NCBI RefSeq assembly: GCF_014805625.2
Contig: NW_023998526.1
Coordinates: forward strand, 134,334-198,333
DNA length: 64,000 nucleotides
Reading direction: 5' to 3'
DNA from: Glossina fuscipes
Taxonomy: Eukaryota; Arthropoda; Insecta; Diptera; Glossinidae
In this document: piece by piece, positions 1 through 9,507 of the stretch
Layout: each line of letters opens with the position of its first letter
How positions within the stretch are numbered: the first letter of the stretch is position 1
Translations under genes and position numbers: made by a program
The notes under the pieces: generated by a model
What the model was told of the DNA's origin: nothing
The model's input: the letters and a program-made list of their open reading frames with translations, nothing else
Databases searched by the model: none

Positions 1-114
1 TCCGAATTCAATTGGCACGCATTATTTCTATACATTCTACAGCTCTTTTCCTGTCAAATTCAGCTGGCACACATAATTTCTATACATGCTACAGCCGATT
101 TCCTTCCGAATTCA
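1..114. repeat. 52-bp tandem repeat at window edge
   Basis: Two full units and the start of a third are visible with a period of 52 bases. The motif AATTCA recurs at 5, 57 and 109, and each full unit carries a GGCAC stretch and a TTTCTATACAT stretch at matching offsets. The array is cut by the left edge, so its true length is unknown. Units differ at several positions, as in an old minisatellite or satellite remnant. Confidence 0.75.
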
Positions 115-741
115 ACTGTTAGCCCTATATGATTGTTCGAGAAATTTGCCTTCGTCCTTTGCGGTTTTTATTCTATATAGTGTTATTTCTTTAAGTGGAT
201 TTATGTAGCCGCTGATATGGACTTGTTGTTTGTTAATATAGTTGGTAACTACTAATTTGTTCGGATATAAAAGGGTTAATAGGTGTTAAAATAATAATTT
301 GTTTATTGTTAGTCTGCTAGTTATCGTTCATATGAGCTATTGCGCTGCCAATTCTTCCTTAATTACTGCAATGTATTTCCAAACCTTTTCTCAAAATATT
401 TTGCTTCACCACGTTCTTTTCAATTTTGAGTGCGTGTGCAAATCGTTTATTTTTGCTTGAAATAAATTAAAGTTCTTACTGATGGTGTTAAAGAGCTGCT
501 TGTCTTTAAAGATGGTACCTATGCTGTTGGAGAACAGAAGCATTGTTTCATCGTATAATGTCAGGGTGATAAAATGTAGGATCTTCTCGTAAGAGCTAAT
601 TGGTTTCAATTCTTCTATCTTGATGGGTATATATATACACCTTGTTATTAGTTACATCTTTTGCATTGAAACGCTGGGCATTCGACAACATTGTCCTTGT
701 TAGGATTAATATTGGGATAAGTTCGAGATATAATTAACCTT
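115..741. other. AT-rich stretch without recognised gene
   Basis: Only short ORFs without family resemblance are present. The stretch ends at the poly(A)-like tail of the adjacent minus-strand LINE. Confidence 0.5.
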
Positions 742-943
742 CTTTTTTTTTTAGTATGTTGAACAGAGATGGACTAAACCAATAGATTTGTGGCTTATAT
801 GTCCAGATAATAAACTGTTGTAATTTTTAGTCACAATTATGTACAAAACGTAACAAAAAAATAAGAGCGGCCGTAATAACTGGAGCCAGCATGTTAAGTG
901 TAATTGTGTGTGTGTGTAATTGTGCTTGTTGAGTTCTTGAAAG

Positions 944-1306
944 TCAAACAGTGTTGCAAACTTTGGCTGAAAACGAGAAAGAAATGCTATGGTAATAGGA
1001 GATTATTAAACACAAAAACAAAAGAAAAAAAAGGAAAGAAGAGGAAAAAAAATTCGAAAGGGATAAATTAGCTTTTTTAATAAAGCAAGTTAGTTCCCCG
1101 AGATGACGTACATTTTTTGCTACAAAGAGATCGAGGAGACAGCCATATAACTTGAAGAAGCTAAAGGAATCTCTAATGCGATCAAGCCTGTGACATCTGA
1201 AGACCAGATGCTCAGCAGACTCAACAACATTGCAAACTTCACAAACATCACATGGCATAGCACAAAACATTTTTAAATAAACTTTGTCATAAGTGTGGCC
1301 ACTCAT
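944..1306 (-). pseudogene. I-like LINE C-terminal Cys/His finger
   Basis: This 120-codon open stretch lies 3' of the RNase H block. It contains a CDVCEVC motif followed by an H and C spaced as EHLVFRC, the C..C..H..C arrangement common after RNase H in I, R1 and Jockey-type LINE polyproteins. The later residues are F/L-rich low complexity. The same block recurs at 30184-29966, where it is also frameshifted. Confidence 0.7.
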
Positions 1307-1552
1307 GAGTCTATAAAGAATTTTGATTTCCCAGGAATTAAAAGAAGATACACAAAAGGGTTTGAATTGAAATATGGGATTTAATTTATAGAAAAGGCGA
1401 TTGGATTTAACGCGCGCGATCTTTTAATTCGTCGGTTAGCTGTCGAAAGATGTGGTTGCGAATTGCCCGAATTGCTTCATTGGGAGTGTATTTGATATAC
1501 AAAATTGTCCCATCAACACGAGCTCTATCTGCATGAAAGTCGGCTTTTACAT

Positions 1553-1990
1553 TTAAAAAAAACCGCAGTGGCCAGGTACCCAAACGAGGTGACAGTCATC
1601 CACTTGAGATTCGTGCAACGTCTTGTGAATGTCAAACACATATTGATTTTCTGCATCTCTTTTATTTATTAGAAGTAGAGCTGACCTGCTGTCGGAAAAA
1701 ATAACAAAACGTCTGATACCATCGGAAATAGCAACCGTGATAGCATGTCGAATGGCGAGCAACTCAATAAAAGTAGAGGAAAGTTCCTCTTCCACTTTGA
1801 CTCGAAGTATTGTTTCAGATAGATGTTTCACGACTGAGAAGCCAGATACATTATGTCCGACGGAACCGTCAGTGGCATATATATAATATCCGTTGTTGTA
1901 ATAAAAAAGGAGCTTTTCTTGGCATAACAACCTTAAACAAGAGAAGTTCACATTTTGTTTCGAGGTAGAGATCGGTTCGAGAATGTTCAT
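1553..1990 (-). pseudogene. I-like LINE ribonuclease H domain
   Basis: The 145-codon open stretch is a recognisable RNase H of LINE pol. It has the TDGS motif (catalytic Asp near residue 41), a conserved Glu in IELLAIRHA, a second catalytic Asp in FSDSRSALL, and the terminal VPGH motif. All main acidic catalytic residues survive, although the polyprotein is broken on both sides. In the family this domain removes RNA from the RNA/DNA hybrid during target-primed reverse transcription. The diverged counterpart at 23950-24180 has lost the TDGS motif. Confidence 0.85.
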
Positions 1991-2039
1991 GAAGACTGCA
2001 TTTGCTGGTAATGAAATTCAATGGGGGAATTGAATCTAA

Positions 2040-3424
2040 CTTATCAAAAATATGACGAAGTTTTTGATAGCAAAAAGTATAGCTGCAAGTGACAGTGTCA
2101 CTGAGAGATATAATTTCCTGAAAAAAGCAAGGATTTATCATCTTGACTTTAATTAACTCCTTGGCAGTGCAAAAAAGGGCTCTTTCGGAAACTGGCCATT
2201 CACCAGATATGACATTGAGAATATGTTGAGGAGTCAATCCAGTACAACACTTCAACATTCGGTTTTCAAATGCTTGTATACGTTTTTCAATATATTTTGG
2301 GAAATTGCAACATGTGGAATGTCCAAATTCAATTTTGGACCTGACTAGAGATTTGTAAAAGTCAAAGCATTTTTGGGAGGCAAGCCTGCCTGATTGTTTG
2401 TCATGAGTTTGATGATGTTGCATCCAGACTGACAATCTTTGAACGCCTTTTCATAATGCCGACGAAGGGTTAAGCTGGCATTTAAAATTCTCCCAAGAAA
2501 TCGAAGACATTTTACCCGATTAACTCTGGTACCTTTGATAAGAAGTCTGATTTCACGTTTAGAACCTTTGGCAAAAAAAATAGTGTTTGTCTTGCTGGGG
2601 TTAAAATGTAAATTAAGATCAGCGCATGAATCGAAAAACAAGTTCGCTTTCATCGAGAGGTTATTAACAGCTGCTGGAAAAGATGATTCCGCAGATACGA
2701 TCAGAAAATCGTCTGCATATTGAAAAATGTGAGTTTTGTCATCTTGAAGATCATGCAAAGAAGCTGAGTATAAATTGAAGAATATGGGGCTTAAACAACT
2801 GCCTTGTGGGATATCACCACATATTTCAACTTTTTCGGTACCCATCACCAACACACGCTTGGATAAAAAATTAAGTATCCACAGCCGCATTTGAAGAGGA
2901 ATCGAAGGGAGAGCATGACAACCATTTTCCCTGCTTTATTTAAGCTGGCTATGAGAAAACACAGTTCATTAACGCACATATTCGTAGATTTGCGTTTTTG
3001 AGGCGTAAGACCGAGCTGGAATAATGTTCTTAGTTTTCAGGAAAGCAGTTAGTCTCTCCTTAACCATGAGGTTGATGGTCTTTATGAATACAGATATTAG
3101 TGAAATTGGTCTGAAGCTACTTAAATCATTTAAGTCTTTACCTGGCTTGAGAATGGGAACTATTTTGATGCAACGCAAATCAGAGGGTATAAAGTTGGTG
3201 GACCAGCAGTTGTTAATTGCATGCAAAAGCATGCTAAAGCTTCCTCCGGACAGTGCTCTGAGCATGTCATACTTGACTCCACCACAACCTGCAGCAGTAG
3301 CTCTCTTTCTGGAATATAAAACATACATTAGCTCATGCAATGAAAAGGGTGTGTTACTGACACTACTAAAAGGAATTGAAGGCATTGTAATAGGATTAAC
3401 AATTGGAATGTAGTTCTTCAGCAT
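2040..3424 (-). pseudogene. I-like LINE reverse transcriptase, broken
   Basis: The block is read as two main open stretches, 3424-2969 and 2890-2345, then a C-terminal part down to about 2040. The first has IVPILKPGKD and FRPISLIS, the early RT motifs. The second has IPQGSCLSPIFFNLY and the catalytic YADD (residues 58-61 of its stretch), followed by the thumb region. A frame change near 2900-2970 separates the finger and palm parts, so a working RT is not encoded. Closely related sequence lies at 40915-41400. Confidence 0.88.
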
Positions 3425-3505
3425 ATCTAAGTATTTTTTATTATCACGGTCATTCCATACAGCATAACCGCTTAATTTTCGACTAGAATGTCGATGACCA
3501 TTGAT

Positions 3506-4308
3506 TCAATTCCAGAAGGAACGTGGGTTGCCGTTACCACATAACTCTTTAATAGCGATGGCTCTAAGTGCCCTTTTCGTCTTTCTAACTGCAGACCTCC
3601 ATTCTTTCAGTATTTTCATATACTCAATGTAGTTCGCTGGATTGGCATATTTACTCATTTTTTTTCTTGCAGCTTGGTATTTGCGGAAAAGTGTTAACAG
3701 GGAAAACTGCCACCAAGATTTAGGTGAGAAGGACTCAATATCAGGAAAGTTGGTTCTAGCAGACCTGATCACAGACTGAAAGGCAGTTTGAATTGATGAT
3801 AAATCAGAAGGAAGATCAACTTTAGACAGACGGTCCATAAGGAAGTTGCGTGGAACGAAATTTTCTATTTTCTTGACGGAATTGTTATCACTGTGAAATA
3901 TAATGGGGGAGTGCTGTCTTTTGCCAATGGAAACATTGGACGTGTGCCAGTTGAAAGAGGTTTGAGGTTGATGGTTTTGGTGATGATGATGTCAACGGCA
4001 GAGTTATAGGGAATACGTCTGAAATTGACACCTTTCTTAACTAATATACTAACACCACCATAGCCATCATTTCGGCATTTGGTGGCTGAGGCATAATTCG
4101 AAACTTTAACTTCGAAACAATTTTCATCTTTCAGAAAAACTTCACTTAAGATACAAAAATCAATCTTGTTTGAGTTTAAGTAAAAATCTAGAAAAGATAG
4201 GTTACGTCGGACACTTTGAATATTATATTGTAAAAAGGATATCATGTTGAAACTTGAGAAAGAACCCCAGCGGATTTCCTCGCAGTACTGGATGCTCGAA
4301 AGGGGCAA
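3506..4308 (-). pseudogene. I-like LINE endonuclease and linker, internally deleted
   Basis: The open stretch from 4308 starts the APE-like endonuclease (FLQYNIQSVRRN, then ILSEVF with the catalytic Glu, and a GYGGVSILV segment). It stops after about 100 domain residues, and the next block (3838-3506) is already the basic EN-RT linker. The GDFN motif expected in the second half is absent here, but the related copy at 40915-43025 has it near 41960-41990. I infer an internal deletion of roughly 100 codons, which would abolish nicking activity. Confidence 0.75.
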
Positions 4309-5412
4309 GAAATAGCACAGACAGACATTTTTTCTTCAAATTCTTTAATAAGATTGTGAGGGATCATCGGACGGATACTTTCTTGAATCGCGAGAATTAA
4401 TCTTTCAAGTTCTGAAGACCGCAAATAGTTGTTTGAAATTTTCGGTCCAAGAAGACTTGTTCCAGACGACTTGGGGGGTGTATTGGGAGAAGGCTTGGTG
4501 GGTGAATTGATAAGAGATTTGGAGGGAACCAATTTCCTTTTGACGACAGCATTGTATTTATTTTTGGTTAAGATTTTGTTGGCATTTTGATTATCATCCT
4601 TGGTCGAAATTGCAGACGTGTTCCCTAGTGAAGGGAAATTACCATCATAAGTGTTGTCATCGAGACATTCGAAATAATTTTCGGAAAAATTCTCTTTGAA
4701 CTCTTATTAAGAAAGATTTTTAATCGCCATTATCCTGTTGATGTTTAACTCAATTTCCATATTAGGGCAACACTTATTGAGAGCGTTGTGCTCACCTGAG
4801 CCACAGGACAAGCACTTCATCGCCTCATAATTTACACACTTCGGAGACTTCCCACAGTGAAGACACCTGCTCTCTTTAACTTTGCAGAGTTTTGACCGTA
4901 TCTACCGCACTTAAAGCACTGCCTCAAAGTGGGTACAAAGTATTCGACCGGCAGATTACAATAGTTAAATTTTATTACCTTAGAGAGGGCTCTCCCTTTG
5001 AAGCCAACTTTGATGCTGGTTGTGGGAATTCACTCGTCTTTGTTGTTGGGATTTCTTTTTTGGAAACGGACAGCGGACTTAATCGGAATATCGGACACGG
5101 CGTTTTTAATTATTTCATCGACACTATATGTGCATGGAATGTTTCGAATAACTCCAAATCTCTCAGTGAACGACCTCGGTATGGACGCTTTTAAATTCTT
5201 TTTATTAAATTCATTATTCATAACAAAATTGTTGGCATTGGCAGCGGAGCTGGAAAGCAGTTTGGCTCTACCCCTGCTGACAACTTTTAATTCTTTTAAG
5301 CCGTACATACCGAAATCCTTCAATTAATCATAGAAATAGAGATTGGAGTTAATATTGATGCGATTTCCTTCTGCGTCTGCGCACGTTTCGACAAAAACGA
5401 CCTTTTTTTTAA
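4240..5412 (-). pseudogene. I-like LINE gag (ORF1) remnant with CCHC knuckles
   Basis: The minus strand shows an ORF1-type gag in at least two frames. Around 4920-4740 there are cysteine/histidine clusters (KCFKCGRYG in one frame, MKCLSCGSGEH in another), typical of the two or three CCHC knuckles of I-like gag. Upstream, 5323-5030 (97 codons, with RFGVIRNIPCTYSVDEI) resembles the RNA-binding core of LINE gag. A frameshift near 4880 separates the knuckles. The product would package element RNA; here it is broken. Confidence 0.7.
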
Positions 5413-5640
5413 CCTTAAAAAGTCATTATGAGTTGAAAATTAATTGTTGTTAACTATTATCGGTTGCCAAGCTTATGCATGTTTGCGATGGCTTAGGGGT
5501 TCACTTGCAGGGTGTGGCTCTATGCTAGTTGTATACATGTTTTTTTTCTTTTTTCTCCTTCTTGTCAATTGAACTCGACTGCCATTTTGTTTTAGTTGAG
5601 TTTCTTTGAATAAATAAATAAATAATAAACGTCAAACGTT
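5413..5640 (+). mobile_element. Jockey-like LINE 3' UTR/tail fragment
   Basis: This stretch matches, block by block, the end of the longer plus-strand Jockey-like fragment at 43030-43830. Shared blocks are a TGTTTG...ATGGCTTAGG segment, a GTCAATTGAACT segment and a terminal AAATAAATAAATAATAAAC run. It contains no coding sequence. It abuts the 5' end of the minus-strand I-like element, an arrangement repeated at 43025/43030. Confidence 0.65.
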
Positions 5641-6539
5641 TATGGAAAAACAATAATAACGGTACATTTTCTTAAGAGAAGAAATAAAGTAATTTGGTAC
5701 AGTTACAAAAAAAAGTCTAAACCTATCTTGTTTACATTAATTTTACGTAATAAGTTAAAAAAGGCACAAAATTAAAAAAATCAATTTTTGAAAATGTTAT
5801 TTTAATAAATATATATATTATCTATATCTAAATCAAAAATCGTAAAAGTAATAAGAAGTACTTTAACAATTAAAGTAAAACCAAAAAATGGTTAAATAAG
5901 TAAAAGTACTGCTATAACAAGGATGTAGATGGATCTTCTAAAGACTACCTTATAAGATCTTTAGGGACTAAAAACTGAATTTCTTCGATGTGGTTATGAC
6001 GTTCTGACTTTGCACGAAATGAATACGTAAAAGAATAAGAGATAGAATTGCAATAAGTGCAGCAGGTTTGTTCTTGCATTGAAAGCATATTTTTTTTAAA
6101 AACTATATCGGAACGTGGCAAAGAAAATTACGAGTCAATTCCACTGGAAATAGTGAAACGCTCGAGATAAGAAAGTGTTCGTTTAACAAAAAAAAGTGAG
6201 AATAAGTAATACAAAGAAAAGAAACAATATATTTTCTTTTTATAGTAAATGAATAACTAGTGCTCGTTAATGGATTAAAACGTATTCGTGCTGAATGAGA
6301 GCCTACAATGGTTGTGTGTGCAATAACATAACAGAAAATGTTTACATAATCTATCGGCAAATCACCTTAAATAATTGTTTCTATCCTAAGCATATTCTCC
6401 TAGTTGAGTAGTCCAGAAATATAAATTTCTTATAAGCACACGTGAAATACTTTGTAAAGATTACCTCATCGGTAAGAAACCGTGAAAATAACTTAGGTTC
6501 TTACATGTTTTATCTGATTTCACGAATTTTAAATGGCGT
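5641..6539. other. AT-rich stretch without recognised gene
   Basis: Only short A/T-rich ORFs are present and none shows a domain. I see no hairpin or tandem array beyond simple A and TA runs. Confidence 0.5.
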
Positions 6540-7055
6540 TTGCAAATCCTCGAATTGTACTCCAAAGAAATAAGCCATATTTGGATTCAAATTAAAAAGT
6601 CGTACGAAACTGAACCGAATCTGTCGCACATAGGGAAACTTTTCAAGTCGGCGAAAACTCTATTCGTGAATTCTACCAATAAAAAACGTAGACCTAAGCG
6701 TTTGAACAAAGTCTTTTACACGCAACTTAGTCTTTGATGTCGCATCAATATAGTTGCCCTCAACTAACACTATCAAAATGTGACAGAATATATTCGGAAT
6801 ACGCTGAATACGTACATTAAATGTGACGGAAATATACAGCAAGTGCGTAAATTCAATTATTTACCAAAGTGTCTATCTGATCAAGCTTTGGCACTAATAG
6901 TTGTTAATGCAAGCGACCGGAAAAGCGTGGATTGTTTAAACGAGCGATATGGCAATAAACCACTGATATTCATTGATAATGTCCACAACTTTTTTGCTGG
7001 ATTCGAAAAGAAAAAATACGCTATTAATATTTATATTATTCACTATATTAAATAA
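6540..7055 (+). pseudogene. BEL/Pao-type gag fragment (DUF1759-like)
   Basis: The 91-codon stretch 6780-7055 contains QQVRKFNYLPKCLSDQA, then LNERYGNKPLIFIDNVHNFF about 30 residues later. The pattern (KF.YL...L...A, then L..RY.N...I...H...F) is the signature of the gag region upstream of the peptidase in BEL/Pao LTR retrotransposons. Upstream sequence in the same strand is interrupted by stops. No LTR, protease or RT of this element is visible nearby. The identification rests on motif spacing only. Confidence 0.5.
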
Positions 7056-7415
7056 GAACCAGCTATTGAAATTTTGCAAGATTCTGGAAAACAACCTTCG
7101 GCCAAAATAGCAAATTTTTAACGAAAATAAGAAAAAAAGAAACAAATACAACGGATAATTTGAATGGAAACAAATTGGAAATTATACAAAAACATTAAAT
7201 GTTTTTATCCTTGATTTTTCGATTGTGATATGATTGCCCTATTTGTGACAACACAAATCGAATTAATGTTTAATTACGACACGGTAATGACATTAATTAA
7301 AAAGAATAAGATTAAATCGCCATATATTTCGATAACTTTCTTTTGCAACGATAGTAATAATAATCATTATTATTATAATATTAATAACTTTAAAAGAAAT
7401 TTCAATTCATTTAGA

Positions 7416-7721
7416 TCAGGCAAACAAATTGTTATACCAAAAGTAATGAGCTTTATAACTCCTACGTGGGTTGGACATAGAAGAGGAAAGATGTTCCAAT
7501 AATATGCGATTAGTGTGGATGGATTTTTCGCCGGTTTTCTCTTTTCTTTTTTTTTCTAATACGCTTTTGAAGGTCAAACTTTCTATTGTGTCGTCCATAG
7601 TGAAAGGTGCGAAAACTGCGGATAAGGCTACTATTACTCGCTGATTTCCTAAGAGACAAATATGAGTTGGTAACCAAAAAATTTTGATTTTATCCTCGTA
7701 TGTGGCAATGGTGTTCCTCAT
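7416..7721 (-). pseudogene. Possible LINE RNase H C-terminal fragment
   Basis: The 101-codon open stretch contains KIKIFWLPTHICLLGNQ, which resembles the WVPSHxGIxGNE box that ends RNase H in LINE polyproteins. It is followed by about 60 residues of degenerate post-RNase H sequence. The His is present but the Glu of the NE pair is Gln. No RT is recognisable next to it. It could be chance resemblance. Confidence 0.4.
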
Positions 7722-9507
7722 TTACCGAATGACTCTTGTTTCAACGTGTTCCTCTGCAACGTCACTTCGTTCGTTTTACTCTTCACTGTGACAAATTGTG
7801 TCCTTTTTATGCTCACTAATTCTCCAACTACATGCGCTCTTTTTTTTACGGCGTTTACCGTAAGGCGACTCATATGTATTTTGCACCCTCTGTATTCATT
7901 ACAATCTTTTCGAATTTTATTTAGCCCCCCATTGTAGTTGTTGTCATTTGCAATACATATAGAAACTAAGGCTTATATGTTGTGGCCAATATATTAAATG
8001 TATTAGGAGGTGGTGGATGTGTAAATAGTGATATAAAATTGAAGTTTTAAACCTGGACTGAAATTATTTTAGAAATTTATTTATCTAAAAATAAGCATAT
8101 ATTTAACAAAGAGTTATCATAAATTAGAAACACACGTTTCCTTTTCTAATAACCAATCGAAGTATGTCGTAGCAAATAGCGTTATATTCGGAATCAATTT
8201 CAGTATCGTTACAATAATAACATTAATCTTTTTGTTAAGAATGGTTTTGCAGTGACAAGTATTGAATGGAAAAATGGTAAACATCGTTAAATAGTCAAAT
8301 CTATTTTTATTGTTAATTTGCAATTCATACCAGAAGCTTAAGCAGTGTTTGTCCATATAGACATACAAAATAAGGTTTTTTCCTAGTGAAAGGCAGTGTC
8401 GGAATTTTTTTTATAACTACCTCTTATTGTAAGGATTGATTATAGGTAATTTTGTGAATTGACTAAAGCGTGCCTATTCGTCTGTCTATCCAATCTAATC
8501 TTTAAAGCTTCTACCTACGAGTTTGTCATAAAAGTATAATTTTTCAAATATCCCAATGAAACGTAATAGTCTAGGTCAACCGTCACACATTTGGATGATG
8601 TGTATCTATTTTCTGTATCCTATTCCGTATGACGGTCATTATGAAAAGCATGCCTTCACATGGCACTCATAGTTCAGTAATCGCCACAAATAAGCGTTTG
8701 CATGCTAACATAACGTATTTTTAGTACTTTACGATGAGAGTAGATGAATAACAATAAGAAAAGTAATTTTACTAAATTTAGACAGTGCCAGTTTATATCT
8801 TTGGCTCTCTTCCATATAAGGGCTGCTATTAAAAATTACTTAAGTAAGTCTTTGGAAGGGAGCAATGTATAATTGTGGATACTTTGCCATCAAAATATAC
8901 GAAGTAGCATTGTACTTGCTTGCCAATAATGTTCTTACTTGTGTCATGTAGAGGTTAACTAAGCTGTTTTGAACTAAGCTGACCCTTTGAACCCGAACCA
9001 TTTTTTAGTAAGGGTATTCAGCTACCCGACAGTAGTTTTAATAAAAAATTGTAACACATAAAACACAAGAATTTTAGACAAAGGTAGTTTATTTGAATGT
9101 TTCATTTTTATTTACATATAACAAACATAATATTTTAATATTAAATTTTATAATTTTCCTTAGTGTGATGTTTAAGGAAGCACTCCCCAAGGTGTGTCCT
9201 AGGTTCTTCAGACCATGTGTTACAGTAATACGCCGCTTTCTGTCTTCCACTTTTTTTTTCGTTCGGTCAGAGCATACTCTACTACGCCTATTGGGCGCTG
9301 TGCGAGTGCAAGGGGTTAAGGCAAATTACAAATGCGTATCTTTCGTTAGTCTGCATATTGATGGTAGCGAGCGAAAGCAAAATAAAAGTTTTTCAGAAAT
9401 TTTTAGTTTTGACACTGACCCTTAAAAATTGACAGGAAACAATGCAAGTTCAGGTTTTCAATTCTAACTTCTTTCAACCCCGTTTCAAAAGTAATTTAAC
9501 AACACAA
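7722..9507. other. Stretch without recognised gene
   Basis: No ORF with family resemblance. The plus-strand ORF 9093-9425 (110 codons) is the longest and has no recognisable domain. The segment 8432-8560 is related to 47315-47400 (separate entry). The sequence ends at the left boundary of duplication copy A. Confidence 0.45.
8432..8560. repeat. Dispersed repeat shared with 47315-47400
   Basis: Matching blocks in the same order are GGATTGATTATA, a TTTTGYGAATTG block, and GTATAATTTTTCAAATAT at the end. The two copies differ by an insertion in the middle. The class of the parent element is unknown. Confidence 0.5.

Larger units (their letters stand above)
742..5412 (-). mobile_element. Degenerate I-like LINE, copy 1 (gag-EN-RT-RNase H)
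   Basis: Read on the minus strand, the blocks come in the order of an RNase H-bearing I-superfamily LINE: gag with zinc knuckles (about 5412-4240), an APE-type endonuclease (4308-3865), a linker (3838-3506), reverse transcriptase (3424-2040), RNase H (1990-1430) and a C-terminal Cys/His finger (1306-944). A 3' UTR ending in an A-rich tail follows at 742-752. The blocks lie in several frames with stops between them, so this is a fossil. A 5'-truncated sister at 29628-30235 shares the 3' end closely. The 5' UTR is missing, because gag runs directly into a Jockey-like tail of opposite polarity. Confidence 0.9.
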
